NCBI GenBank assembly: GCA_037783415.1
Contig: JAZGTN010000150.1
Location: 248,001 to 312,000, forward strand
Source: Leptasterias polaris
Taxonomy: Eukaryota > Echinodermata > Asteroidea > Forcipulatida > Asteriidae
Reading direction: 5' to 3'
DNA: 64,000 nt
Part shown: piece by piece, positions 1-11,186 of the stretch
Layout of the letters: every line of letters starts with the position of its first letter
Numbering within the stretch: position 1 is the first letter of the stretch
Program-made: the position numbers and the translations under genes
The notes under the pieces: generated by a model
What the model was told of the DNA's origin: nothing
What the model saw: only the letters and a program-made list of their open reading frames with translations
Database searches by the model: none

Positions 1-640
1 TGATCAGGAGTTATTGTCAACCGTAGATTTAACTTTATTTCAGGGTCTCAACGTTTTCCGCAGGCACTATTTCTTGGCCTTTTTTAAAACTTTCATTTTC
101 TTTGGGTAGGGGTGACTCTCTGGCCGCTAGCGCGGTCTAGAAATGTCTCTCCGCCCCAAGAATTCGGTCACATGACCCCTTGAACTTGACCTACGAGTAG
201 TGTACAATTTGTGCCAATCCAAAAATGATGTCAGGTTGATTTGAGCGTACTTACTTTGAATTTGCTTGAAAACTTCTCATTTTTGGGGGGTAGGGGTGAC
301 TCTCTGGCCGCTAGCGCGGTCTATAAATGTCTCTCCCCCCCAAGATTTCGGTCACATGACCCCTAGAACTTGACCTTCGAGTGGTGTAAATTTTGTGCCA
401 ATCCAAAAATGATATCAGGTTGATTTGAGCGTACTTACTTTGAATTTGCTTGAAAACTTCTCATTTTTGGGGGGTAGGGGTGACTCTCTGGCCGCTAGCG
501 CGGTCTATAAATGTCTCTCCCCCCCAAGATTTCGGTCACATGACCCCTAGAACTTGACCTTCGAGTGGTGTAAATTTTGTGCCAATCCAAAAATGATGTC
601 ATGTTGATTTGACCGTGCTTACTTTGAATTTGTTTTAAAA
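1..640 (+). repeat. U0: partial HOR, insert tail then A-C'-C
   Basis: The window opens inside an insert (its last 89 bases, from TGATCAGG). A carries GTGTACAATTTG, C' ends GATATCAGG, and both C monomers are preceded by the G6 form of the G-rich stretch. Confidence 0.9.
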
Positions 641-1892
641 TAGCTCGTTCAACTGAAGTCGCTATTGCGTCGACTTCGGATGGTCCCCGCTCGCTGGTAA
701 TTTGCGGTATGAAGATGGCGCCTGCTGGCCCTCACATTCTGATTTTCGGATTTGGGAGTATTCAGGGAAGAATCAGGTAACAAAATTTGTCTCTCTGGCA
801 TGCTGTGATCAGGAGTTATTGTCAACCGTAGATTTAACTTTATTTCAGGGTCTCAACGTTTTCCGCAGGCACTATTTCTTGGCCTTTTTTTTTAACTTTC
901 ATTTTCTTTGGGTAGGGGTGACTCTCTGGCCGCTAGCGCGGTCTAGAAATGTCTCTCCGCCCCAAGAATTCGGTCACATGACCCCTTGAACTTGACCTAC
1001 GAGTAGTGTAAAATTTGTGCCAATCCAAAAATGATGTCAGGTTGATTTGAGCGTACTTACTTTGAATTTGCTTGAAAACTTCTCATTTTTGGGGGGTAGG
1101 GGTGACTCTCTGGCCGCTAGCGCCGTCTAGAAATGTCTCTCCGCCCCAAGAATTTGGTCACATGACCCCTTAAACTTGACCTACGAGTGGTGTAAAATTT
1201 GTGCCAATCCAAAAATGATGTCAGGTTGATTTGAGCGTACTTACTTTGAATTTGCTTGAAAACTTCTCATTTTCTTTGGGTAGGGGTGACTCTCTGGCCG
1301 CTAGCGCGGTCTATAAATGTCTCTCCCCCCCAAGATTTCGGTCACATGACCCCTAGAACTTGACCTTCGAGTGGTGTAAATTTTGTGCCAATCCAAAAAT
1401 GATGTCATGTTGATTTGACCGTGCTTACTTTGAATTTGTTTTAAAATAGCTCGTTCAACTGAAGTCGCTATTGCGTCGACTTCGGATGGTCCCCGCTCGC
1501 TGGTAATTTGAATTTGCTTGAAAACTTCTCATTTTTGGGGGGTAGGGGTGACTCTCTGGCCGCTAGCGCGGTCTATAAACGTCTCTCCCCCCCAAGATTT
1601 CGGTCACATGACCCCTAGAACTTGACCTTCGAGTGGTGTAAATTTTGTGCCAATCCAAAAATGATATCAGGTTGATTTGAGCGTACTTACTTTGAATTTG
1701 CTTGAAAACTTCTCATTTTTGGGGGGTAGGGGTGACTCTCTGGCCGCTAGCGCGGTCTATAAATGTCTCTCCCCCCCAAGATTTCGGTCACATGACCCCT
1801 AGAACTTGACCTTCGAGTGGTGTAAATTTTGTGCCAATCCAAAAATGATGTCATGTTGATTTGACCGTGCTTACTTTGAATTTGTTTTAAAA
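641..1892 (+). repeat. U1: insert-A-B-C-[truncated insert]-C'-C
   Basis: The insert has a T9 tail. After A-B-C a second insert begins but stops after 64 bases and runs straight into an ordinary monomer. Total length is 5 x 184 + 253 + 79. The C' has CTATAAACG and ends GATATCAGG. Confidence 0.9.
1447..1510 (+). repeat. Truncated insert (first 64 bp only)
   Basis: Runs from TAGCTCG through the hairpin to GGTAATTTG, then joins AATTTGCTTGAAAAC of a monomer. The shared TTTG at the joint is a four-base microhomology. It lacks the ATG-like motif and the intron-like segment. Compared with two complete units, about 358 bp have been lost. Confidence 0.9.
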
Positions 1893-2698
1893 TAGCTCGT
1901 TCAACTGAAGTCGCTATTGCGTCGACTTCGGATGGTCCCCGCTCGCTGGTAATTTGCGGTATGAAGATGGCGCCTGCTGGCCCTCACATTCTGATTTTCG
2001 GATTTGGGAGTATTCAGGGAAGAATCAGGTAACAAAATTTGTCTCTCTGGCATGCTGTGATCAGGAGTTATTGTCAACCGTAGATTTAACTTTATTTCAG
2101 GGTCTCAACGTTTTCCGCAGGCACTATTTCTTGGCCTTTTTTTTTAACTTTCATTTTCTTTGGGTAGGGGTGACTCTCTGGCCGCTAGCGCGGTCTAGAA
2201 ATGTCTCTCCGCCCCAAGAATTCGGTCACATGACCCCTTGAACTTGACCTACGAGTAGTGTAAAATTTGTGCCAATCCAAAAATGATGTCAGGTTGATTT
2301 GAGCGTACTTACTTTGAATTTGCTTGAAAACTTCTCATTTTTGGGGGGTAGGGGTGACTCTCTGGCCGCTAGCGCCGTCTAGAAATGTCTCTCCGCCCCA
2401 AGAATTTGGTCACATGACCCCTTAAACTTGACCTACGAGTGGTGTAAAATTTGTGCCAATCCAAAAATGATGTCAGGTTGATTTGAGCGTACTTACTTTG
2501 AATTTGCTTGAAAACTTCTCATTTTCTTTGGGTAGGGGTGACTCTCTGGCCGCTAGCGCGGTCTATAAATGTCTCTCCCCCCCAAGATTTCGGTCACATG
2601 ACCCCTAGAACTTGACCTTCGAGTGGTGTAAATTTTGTGCCAATCCAAAAATGATGTCATGTTGATTTGACCGTGCTTACTTTGAATTTGTTTTAAAA
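1893..2698 (+). repeat. U2: insert-A-B-C
   Basis: T9 insert tail; B preceded by G6 stretch, C by CTTTGGG. Very similar to the first part of U1. Confidence 0.93.
2691..2698. repeat. Left direct repeat TTTTAAAA of an insert (example, U3)
   Basis: Eight-base sequence directly before TAGCTCG. An identical copy ends the insert at 2945-2952. The ordinary monomer has a single CTTGAAAA at this point. This is what an 8-bp target-site duplication would leave, but the motif is a low-complexity palindrome and could be coincidental. Confidence 0.5.
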
Positions 2699-3503
2699 TA
2701 GCTCGTTCAACTGAAGTCGCTATTGCGTCGACTTCGGATGGTCCCCGCTCGCTGGTAATTTGCGGTATGAAGATGGCGCCTGCTGGCCCTCACATTCTGA
2801 TTTTCGGATTTGGGAGTATTCAGGGAAGAATCAGGTAACAAAATTTGTCTCTCTGGCATGCTGTGATCAGGAGTTATTGTCAACCGTAGATTTAACTTTA
2901 TTTCAGGGTCTCAACGTTTTCCGCAGGCACTATTTCTTGGCCTTTTTTAAAACTTTCATTTTCTTTGGGTAGGGGTGACTCTCTGGCCGCTAGCGCGGTC
3001 TAGAAATGTCTCTCCGCCCCAAGAATTCGGTCACATGACCCCTTGAACTTGACCTACGAGTAGTGTACAATTTGTGCCAATCCAAAAATGATGTCAGGTT
3101 GATTTGAGCGTACTTACTTTGAATTTGCTTGAAAACTTCTCATTTTTGGGGGGTAGGGGTGACTCTCTGGCCGCTAGCGCGGTCTATAAATGTCTCTCCC
3201 CCCCAAGATTTCGGTCACATGACCCCTAGAACTTGACCTTCGAGTGGTGTAAATTTTGTGCCAATCCAAAAATGATATCAGGTTGATTTGAGCGTACTTA
3301 CTTTGAATTTGCTTGAAAACTTCTCATTTTTGGGGGGTAGGGGTGACTCTCTGGCCGCTAGCGCGGTCTATAAATGTCTCTCCCCCCCAAGATTTCGGTC
3401 ACATGACCCCTAGAACTTGACTTTCGAGTGGTGTAAATTTTGTGCCAATCCAAAAATGATGTCATGTTGATTTGACCGTGCTTACTTTGAATTTGTTTTA
3501 AAA
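2699..3503 (+). repeat. U3: insert-A-C'-C
   Basis: T6A4 insert tail; A has GTGTACAATTTG; C' ends GATATCAGG; C has TTGACTTTCGAG. Same composition as U0 and U10. Confidence 0.93.
2945..2952. repeat. Right direct repeat TTTTAAAA of an insert (example, U3)
   Basis: Matches the left copy at 2691-2698. In several other units this tract has drifted to nine or ten T with one or two A, or five T with five A, which changes insert length by a base. Confidence 0.5.
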
Positions 3504-4309
3504 TAGCTCGTTCAACTGAAGTCGCTATTGCGTCGACTTCGGATGGTCCCCGCTCGCTGGTAATTTGCGGTATGAAGATGGCGCCTGCTGGCCCTCACAT
3601 TCTGATTTTCGGATTTGGGAGTATTCAGGGAAGAATCAGGTAACAAAATTTGTCTCTCTGGCATGCTGTGATCAGGAGTTATTGTCAACCGTAGATTTAA
3701 CTTTATTTCAGGGTCTCAACGTTTTCCGCAGGCACTATTTCTTGGCCTTTTTTTTTAACTTTCATTTTCTTTGGGTAGGGGTGACTCTCTGGCCGCTAGC
3801 GCGGTCTAGAAATGTCTCTCCGCCCCAAGAATTCGGTCACATGACCCCTTGAACTTGACCTACGAGTAGTGTAAAATTTGTGCCAATCCAAAAATGATGT
3901 CAGGTTGATTTGAGCGTACTTACTTTGAATTTGCTTGAAAACTTCTCATTTTTGGGGGGTAGGGGTGACTCTCTGGCCGCTAGCGCCGTCTAGAAATGTC
4001 TCTCCGCCCCAAGAATTTGGTCACATGACCCCTTAAACTTGACCTACGAGTGGTGTAAAATTTGTGCCAATCCAAAAATGATGTCAGGTTGATTTGAGCG
4101 TACTTACTTTGAATTTGCTTGAAAACTTCTCATTTTCTTTGGGTAGGGGTGACTCTCTGGCCGCTAGCGCTGTCTATAAATATCTCTCCCCCCCAAGATT
4201 TCGGTCACATGACCCCTAGAACTTGACCTTCGAGTGGTGTAAATTTTGTGCCAATCCAAAAATGATGTCATGTTGATTTGATCGTGCTTACTTTGAATTT
4301 GTTTTAAAA
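3504..4309 (+). repeat. U4: insert-A-B-C
   Basis: T9 tail. C has GCGCTGTCTATAAATATC, giving a TATAAATA, and a GATTTGATCGTG tail, both shared with U11. Confidence 0.93.
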
Positions 4310-5297
4310 TAGCTCGTTCAACTGAAGTCGCTATTGCGTCGACTTCGGATGGTCCCCGCTCGCTGGTAATTTGCGGTATGAAGATGGCGCCTGCTGGCCC
4401 TCACATTCTGATTTTCGGATTTGGGAGTATTCAGGGAAGAATCAGGTAACAAAATTTGTCTCTCTGGCATGCTGTGATCAGGAGTTATTGTCAACCGTAG
4501 ATTTAACTTTATTTCAGGGTCTCAACGTTTTCCGCAGGCACTATTTCTTGGCCTTTTTTAAAACTTTCATTTTCTTTGGGTAGGGGTGACTCTCTGGCCG
4601 CTAGCGCGGTCTAGAAATGTCTCTCCGCCCCAAGAATTCGGTCACATGACCCCTTGAACTTGACCTACGAGTAGTGTACAATTTGTGCCAATCCAAAAAT
4701 GATGTCAGGTTGATTTGAGCGTACTTACTTTGAATTTGCTTGAAAACTTCTCATTTTTGGGGGGTAGGGGTGACTCTCTGGCCGCTAGCGCGGTCTATAA
4801 ATGTCTCTCCCCCCCAAGATTTCGGCACATGACCCCTAGAACTTGACCTTCGAGTGGTGTAAATTTTGTGCCAATCCAAAAATGATATCAGGTTGATTTG
4901 AGCGTACTTACTTTGAATTTGCTTGAAAACTTCTCATTTTTGGGGGGTAGGGGTGACTCTCTGGCCGCTAGCGCGGTCTATAAATGTCTCTCCCCCCCAA
5001 GATTTCGGTCACATGACCCCTTAAACTTGACCTACGAGTGGTGTAAAATTTGTGCCAATCCAAAAATGATGTCAGGTTGATTTGAGCGTACTTACTTTGA
5101 ATTTGCTTGAAAACTTCTCATTTTCTTTGGGTAGGGGTGACTCTCTGGCCGCTAGCGCGGTCTATAAATGTCTCTCCCCCCCAATATTTCGGTCACATGA
5201 CCCCTAGAACTTGACCTTCGAGTGGTGTAAATTTTGTGCCAATCCAAAAATGATGTCATGTTGATTTGACCGTGCTTACTTTGAATTTGTTTTAAAA
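4310..5297 (+). repeat. U5: insert-A-C'-C/B-C
   Basis: Four monomers. C' lacks one base (TTCGGCACATG), breaking the E-box palindrome arm. The third monomer starts as C and switches to B after CACATGACCCC. The last C has CCAATATTTCGG. Confidence 0.9.
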
Positions 5298-6103
5298 TAG
5301 CTCGTTCAACTGAAGTCGCTATTGCGTCGACTTCGGATGGTCCCCGCTCGCTGGTAATTTGCGGTATGAAGATGGCGCCTGCTGGCCCTCACATTCTGAT
5401 TTTCGGATTTGGGAGTATTCAGGGAAGAATCAGGTAACAAAATTTGTCTCTCTGGCATGCTGTGATCAGGAGTTATTGTCAACCGTAGATTTAACTTTAT
5501 TTCAGGGTCTCAACGTTTTCCGCAGGCACTATTTCTTGGCCTTTTTTTTTAACTTTCATTTTCTTTGGGTAGGGGTGACTCTCTGGCCGCTAGCGCGGTC
5601 TAGAAATGTCTCTCCGCCCCAAGAATTCGGTCACATGACCCCTTGAACTTGACCTACGAGTAGTGTAAAATTTGTGCCAATCCAAAAATGATGTCAGGTT
5701 GATTTGAGCGTACTTACTTTGAATTTGCTTGAAAACTTCTCATTTTTGGGGGGTAGGGGTGACTCTCTGGCCGCTAGCGCCGTCTAGAAATGTCTCTCCG
5801 CCCCAAGAATTTGGTCACATGACCCCTTAAACTTGACCTACGAGTGGTGTAAAATTTGTGCCAATCCAAAAATGATGTCAGGTTGATTTGAGCGTACTTA
5901 CTTTGAATTTGCTTGAAAACTTCTCATTTTCTTTGGGTAGGGGTGACTCTCTGGCCGCTAGCGCGGTCTATAAATGTCTCTCCCCCCCAATATTTCGGTC
6001 ACATGACCCCTAGAACTTGACCTTCGAGTGGTGTAAATTTTGTGCCAATCCAAAAATGATGTCATGTTGATTTGACCGTGCTTACTTTGAATTTGTTTTA
6101 AAA
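5298..6103 (+). repeat. U6: insert-A-B-C
   Basis: T9 tail; C has CCAATATTTCGG as in the end of U5. Confidence 0.93.
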
Positions 6104-6907
6104 TAGCTCGTTCAACTGAAGTCGCTATTGCGTCGACTTCGGATGGTCCCCGCTCGCTGGTAATTTGCGGTATGAAGATGGCGCCTGCTGGCCCTCACAT
6201 TCTGATTTTCGGATTTGGGAGTATTCAGGGAAGAATCAGGTAACAAAATGTGTCTCTCTGGCATGCTGTGATCAGGAGTTATTGTCAACCGTAGATTTAA
6301 CTTTATTTCAGGGTCTCAACGTTTTCCGCAGGCACTATTTATTGGCCTTTTTTAAAACTTTCATTTTATTTGGGTAGGGGTGACTCTCTGGCCGCTAGCG
6401 CGGTCTAGAAATGTCTCTCCGCCCCAAGAATTCGGTCACATGACCCCTTGAACTTGACCTACGAGTAGTGTAAAATTTGTGCCAATCCAAAAATGATGTC
6501 AGGTTGATTTGAGCGTACTTACTTTGAATTTGCTTGAAAACTTCTCATTTTTTGGGGGTAGGGGTGACTCTCTGGTCGCTAGCGCCGTCTAGAAATGTCT
6601 CTCCGCCCCAAGAATTTGGTCACATGACCCCTTAAACTTGACCTACGAGTGGTGTAAAATTTGTGCCAATCCAAAAATGATGTCAGGTTGATTTGAGCGT
6701 ACTTACTTTGAATTTGCTTGAAAACTTCTCATTTTCTTTGGGTAGGGGTGACTCTCTGGCCGCTAGCGCGGTCTATAAATGTGCTCCTCCCCAAGATTTC
6801 GGTCACATGACCCCTAGAACTTGACCTTCGAGTGGTGTAAATTTTGTGCCAATCCAAAAATGATGTCATGTTGATTTGACCGTGCTTACTTTGAATTTGT
6901 TTTAAAA
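6104..6907 (+). repeat. U7: insert-A-B-C
   Basis: Insert variants AAAATGTGTC, TTATTGGCC and CATTTTATTTGG; B has CTCTGGTCGCTAG; C has the private AAATGTGCTCCTCCCC. These markers, except AAAATGTGTC, recur in U13. Confidence 0.93.
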
Positions 6908-7529
6908 TAGCTCGTTCAACTGAAGTCGCTATTGCGTCGACTTCGGATGGTCCCCGCTCGCTGGTAATTTGCGGTATGAAGATGGCGCCTGCTGGCCCTC
7001 ACATTCTGATTTTCGGATTTGGGAGTATTCAGGGAAGAATCAGGTAACAAAATTTGTCTCTCTGGCATGCTGTGATCAGGAGTTATTGTCAACCGTAGAT
7101 TTAACATTATTTCAGGGTCTCAACGTTTTCCGCAGGCACTATTTCTTGGCCTTTTTTTTAAACTTTCATTTTCTTTGGGTAGTGGTGACTCTCTGGCCGC
7201 TAGCGCGGTCTAGAAATGTCTCTCCGCCCCAAGATTTCGGTCACATGACCCCTAGAACTTGACCTTCGAGTGGTGTAAATTTTGTGCCAATCCAAAAATG
7301 ATATCAGGTTGATTTGAGCGTACTTACTTTGAATTTGCTTGAAAACTTCTCATTTTTTGGGAGTAGGGGTGACTCTCTGGCCGCTAGCGCGGTCTATAAA
7401 TGTCTCTCCCCTCCAAGATTTCGGTCACATGACCCCTAGAACTTGACCTTCGAGTGGTGTAAATTTTGTGCCAATCCAAAAATGATGTCATGTTGATTTG
7501 ACCGTGCTTACTTTGAATTTGTTTTAAAA
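6908..7529 (+). repeat. U8: insert-A/C-C
   Basis: Two monomers. The first begins as A (CTAGAAATG, CCGCCCC) and continues as C' (GATTTCGG, CCCTAGAAC, GATATCAGG). The insert has TTTAACATT. Confidence 0.9.
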
Positions 7530-7966
7530 TAGCTCGTTCAACTGAAGTCGCTATTGCGTCGACTTCGGATGGTCCCCGCTCGCTGGTAATTTGCGGTATG
7601 AAGATGGCGCCTGCTGGCCCTCACATTCTGATTTTCGGATTTGGGAGTATTCAGGGAAGAATCAGGTAACAAAATTTGTCTCTCTGGCATGCTGTGATCA
7701 GGAGTTATTGTCAACCGTAGATTTAACTTTATTTCAGGGTCTCAACGTTTTCCGCAGGCACTATTTCTTGGCCTTTTTTTTTACTTTCATTTTCTTTGGG
7801 TAGGGGTGACTCTCTGGCCGCTAGCGCGGTCTAGAAATGTCTCTCCGCCCCAAGAATTCGGTCACATGACCCCTTGAACTTGACCTTCGAGTGGTGTAAA
7901 TTTTGTGCCAATCCAAAAATGATGTCATGTTGATTTGACCGTGCTTACTTTGAATTTGTTTTAAAA
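7530..7966 (+). repeat. U9: insert-A/C, minimal 437-bp unit
   Basis: A single hybrid monomer separates two inserts: A up to CCCTTGAACTTGACC, then C from TTCGAGTGG to the insert-linked tail. Insert tail is T9 with a single A. Confidence 0.92.
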
Positions 7967-8771
7967 TAGCTCGTTCAACTGAAGTCGCTATTGCGTCGAC
8001 TTCGGATGGTCCCCGCTCGCTGGTAATTTGCGGTATGAAGATGGCGCCTGCTGGCCCTCACATTCTGATTTTCGGATTTGGGAGTATTCAGGGAAGAATC
8101 AGGTAACAAAATTTGTCTCTCTGGCATGCTGTGATCAGGAGTTATTGTCAACCGTAGATTTAACTTTATTTCAGGGTCTCAACGTTTTCCGCAGGCACTA
8201 TTTCTTGGCCTTTTTTAAAACTTTCATTTTCTTTGGGTAGGGGTGACTCTCTGGCCGCTAGCGCGGTCTAGAAATGTCTCTCCGCCCCAAGAATTCGGTC
8301 ACATGACCCCTTGAACTTGACCTACGAGTAGTGTACAATTTGTGCCAATCCAAAAATGATGTCAGGTTGATTTGAGCGTACTTACTTTGAATTTGCTTGA
8401 AAACTTCTCATTTTTGGGGGGTAGGGGTGACTCTCTGGCCGCTAGCGCGGTCTATAAATGTCTCTCCCCCCCACGATTTCGGTCACATGACCCCTAGAAC
8501 TTGACCTTCGAGTGGTGTAAATTTTGTGCCAATCCAAAAATGATATCAGGTTGATTTGAGCGTACTTACTTTGAATTTGCTTGAAAACTTCTCATTTTCT
8601 TTGGGTAGGGGTGACTCTCTGGCCGCTAGCGCGGTCTATAAATGTCTCTCCCCCCCAAGATTTCGGTCACATGACCCCTAGAACTTGACCTTCGAGTGGT
8701 GTAAATTTTGTGCCAATCCAAAAATGATGTCATGTTGATTTGACCGTGCTTACTTTGAATTTGTTTTAAAA
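7967..8771 (+). repeat. U10: insert-A-C'-C
   Basis: A has GTGTACAATTTG; C' has CCCCACGATTTC and ends GATATCAGG. Corresponds to U3 at an offset of 5268. Confidence 0.93.
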
Positions 8772-9577
8772 TAGCTCGTTCAACTGAAGTCGCTATTGCG
8801 TCGACTTCGGATGGTCCCCGCTCGCTGGTAATTTGCGGTATGAAGATGGCGCCTGCTGGCCCTCACATTCTGATTTTCGGATTTGGGAGTATTCAGGGAA
8901 AAATCAGGTAACAAAATTTGTCTCTCTGGCATGCTGTGATCAGGAGTTATTGTCAACCGTAGATTTAACTTTATTTCAGGGTCTCAACGTTTTCCGCAGG
9001 CACTATTTCTTGGCCTTTTTTTTTTACTTTCATTTTCTTTGGGTAGGGGTGACTCTCTGGCCGCTAGCGCGGTCTAGAAATGTCTCTCCGCCCCAAGAAT
9101 TCGGTCACATGACCCCTTGAACTTGACCTACGAGTAGTGTAAAATTTGTGCCAATCCAAAAATGATGTCAGGTTGATTTGAGCGTACTTACTTTGAATTT
9201 GCTTGAAAACTTCTCATTTTTGGGGGGTAGGGGTGACTCTCTGGCCGCTAGCGCCGTCTAGAAATGTCTCTCCGCCCCAAGAATTTGGTCACATGACCCC
9301 TTAAACTTGACCTACGAGTGGTGTAAAATTTGTGCCAATCCAAAAATGATGTCAGGTTGATTTGAGCGTACTTACTTTGAATTTGCTTGAAAACTTCTCA
9401 TTTTCTTTGGGTAGGGGTGACTCTCTGGCCGCTAGCGCGGTCTATAAATATCTCTCCCCCCCAAGATTTCGGTCACATGACCCCTAGAACTTGACCTTCG
9501 AGTGGTGTAAATTTTGTGCCAATCCAAAAATGATGTCATGTTGATTTGATCGTGCTTACTTTGAATTTGTTTTAAAA
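8772..9577 (+). repeat. U11: insert-A-B-C
   Basis: Insert has GGGAAAAATC and a T10 tail; C has TATAAATATC and GATTTGATCG. Corresponds to U4. Confidence 0.93.
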
Positions 9578-10382
9578 TAGCTCGTTCAACTGAAGTCGCT
9601 ATTGCGTCGACTTCGGATGGTCCCCGCTCGCTGGTAATTTGCGGTATGAAGATGGCGCCTGCTGGCCCTCACATTCTGATTTTCGGATTTGGGAGTATTC
9701 AGGGAAGAATCAGGTAACAAAATTTGTCTCTCTGGCATGCTGTGATCAGGAGTTATTGTCAACCGTAGATTTAACTTTATTTCAGGGTCTCAACGTTTTC
9801 CGCAGGCACTATTTCTTGGCCTTTTTTAAAACTTTCATTTTCTTTGGGTAGGGGTGACTCTCTGGCCGCTAGCGCGGTCTAGAAATGTCTCTCCGCCCCA
9901 AGAATTCGGTCACATGACCCCTTGAACTTGACCTACGAGTAGTGTACAATTTGTGCCAATCCAAAAATGATGTCAGGTTGATTTGAGCGTACTTACTTTG
10001 AATTTGCTTGAAAACTTCTCATTTTTGGGGGGTAGGGGTGACTCTCTGGCCGCTAGCGCGGTCTATAAATGTCTCTCCCCCCCAAGATTTCGGTCACATG
10101 ACCCCTAGAACTTGACCTTCGAGTGGTGTAAAATTTGTGCCAATCCAAAAATGATGTCAGGTTGATTTGAGCGTACTTACTTTGAATTTGCTTGAAAACT
10201 TCTCATTTTCTTTGGGTAGGGGTGACTCTCTGGCCGCTAGCGCGGTCTATAAATATCTCTCCCCCCCAATATTTCGGTCACATGACCCCTAGAACTTGAC
10301 CTTCGAGTGGTGTAAATTTTGTGCCAATCCAAAAATGATGTCATGTTGATTTGACCGTGCTTACTTTGAATTTGTTTTAAAA
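9578..10382 (+). repeat. U12: insert-A-C/B-C
   Basis: A has GTGTACAATTTG. The middle monomer is C up to CTTCGAGTGG and B from GTAAAATTTG. C has TATAAATATC and CCAATATTTC. It stands where U5 plus U6 stand in the other copy. Confidence 0.9.
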
Positions 10383-11186
10383 TAGCTCGTTCAACTGAAG
10401 TCGCTATTGCGTCGACTTCGGATGGTCCCCGCTCGCTGGTAATTTGCGGTATGAAGATGGCGCCTGCTGGCCCTCACATTCTGATTTTCGGATTTGGGAG
10501 TATTCAGGGAAGAATCAGGTAACAAAATTTGTCTCTCTGGCATGCTGTGATCAGGAGTTATTGTCAACCGTAGATTTAACTTTATTTCAGGGTCTCAACG
10601 TTTTCCGCAGGCACTATTTATTGGCCTTTTTAAAAACTTTCATTTTATTTGGGTAGGGGTGACTCTCTGGCCGCTAGCGCGGTCTAGAAATGTCTCTCCG
10701 CCCCAAGAATTCGGTCACATGACCCCTTGAACTTGACCTACGAGTAGTGTAAAATTTGTGCCAATCCAAAAATGATGTCAGGTTGATTTGAGCGTACTTA
10801 CTTTGAATTTGCTTGAAAACTTCTCATTTTTTGGGGGTAGGGGTGACTCTCTGGTCGCTAGCGCCGTCTAGAAATGTCTCTCCGCCCCAAGAATTTGGTC
10901 ACATGACCCCTTAAACTTGACCTACGAGTGGTGTAAAATTTGTGCCAATCCAAAAATGATGTCAGGTTGATTTGAGCGTACTTACTTTGAATTTGCTTGA
11001 AAACTTCTCATTTTCTTTGGGTAGGGGTGACTCTCTGGCCGCTAGCGCGGTCTATAAATGTGCTCCTCCCCAAGATTTCGGTCACATGACCCCTAGAACT
11101 TGACCTTCGAGTGGTGTAAATTTTGTGCCAATCCAAAAATGATGTCATGTTGATTTGACCGTGCTTACTTTGAATTTGTTTTAAAA
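10383..11186 (+). repeat. U13: insert-A-B-C
   Basis: Insert TTATTGGCC with T5A5 tail and CATTTTATTTGG; B has CTCTGGTCGC; C has GTGCTCCTCCCC. Copy of U7 at offset 4279. Confidence 0.93.

Noticed and set aside
281..300. Telomeric repeat or four-tract G-quadruplex in the GGGGGGTAGGGG stretch
   Set aside because: Only two or three G tracts per monomer and no TTAGGG-type tandem; intramolecular quadruplex needs a fourth tract.
641..894. Insert as a SINE or other RNA polymerase III gene
   Set aside because: CGTTCAACTG near the left end resembles a B box and the T6-T10 run could terminate Pol III, but the last B-box base is wrong, no A box lies at a suitable distance, and no tRNA or 5S-like fold was seen.
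641..894. Insert as an intact MITE or Helitron
   Set aside because: No terminal inverted repeat, and no TC..CTRR ends; the hairpin and the 8-bp direct repeat alone are not enough.
702..989. A 70- or 95-codon open frame recurring in almost every insert (starting at TTG, RYEDGACWPSHS..)
   Set aside because: It starts at a non-ATG codon upstream of the better ATG, runs through the intron-like segment and into plain satellite, and its length is set only by whether the T/A run is T6A4 or T9A2. Repetition reflects array homogenisation, not coding selection.
4898..5080. A 60-codon open frame across monomer junctions (..LTLNLLENFSF..)
   Set aside because: It is present only where chance substitutions remove stops from monomer sequence, begins at a non-ATG codon and has no start or family resemblance.
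6916..7107. A 63-codon minus-strand open frame over one insert
   Set aside because: It is open in one copy only because of a private base change in U8 (TTTAACATT); other inserts lack it.
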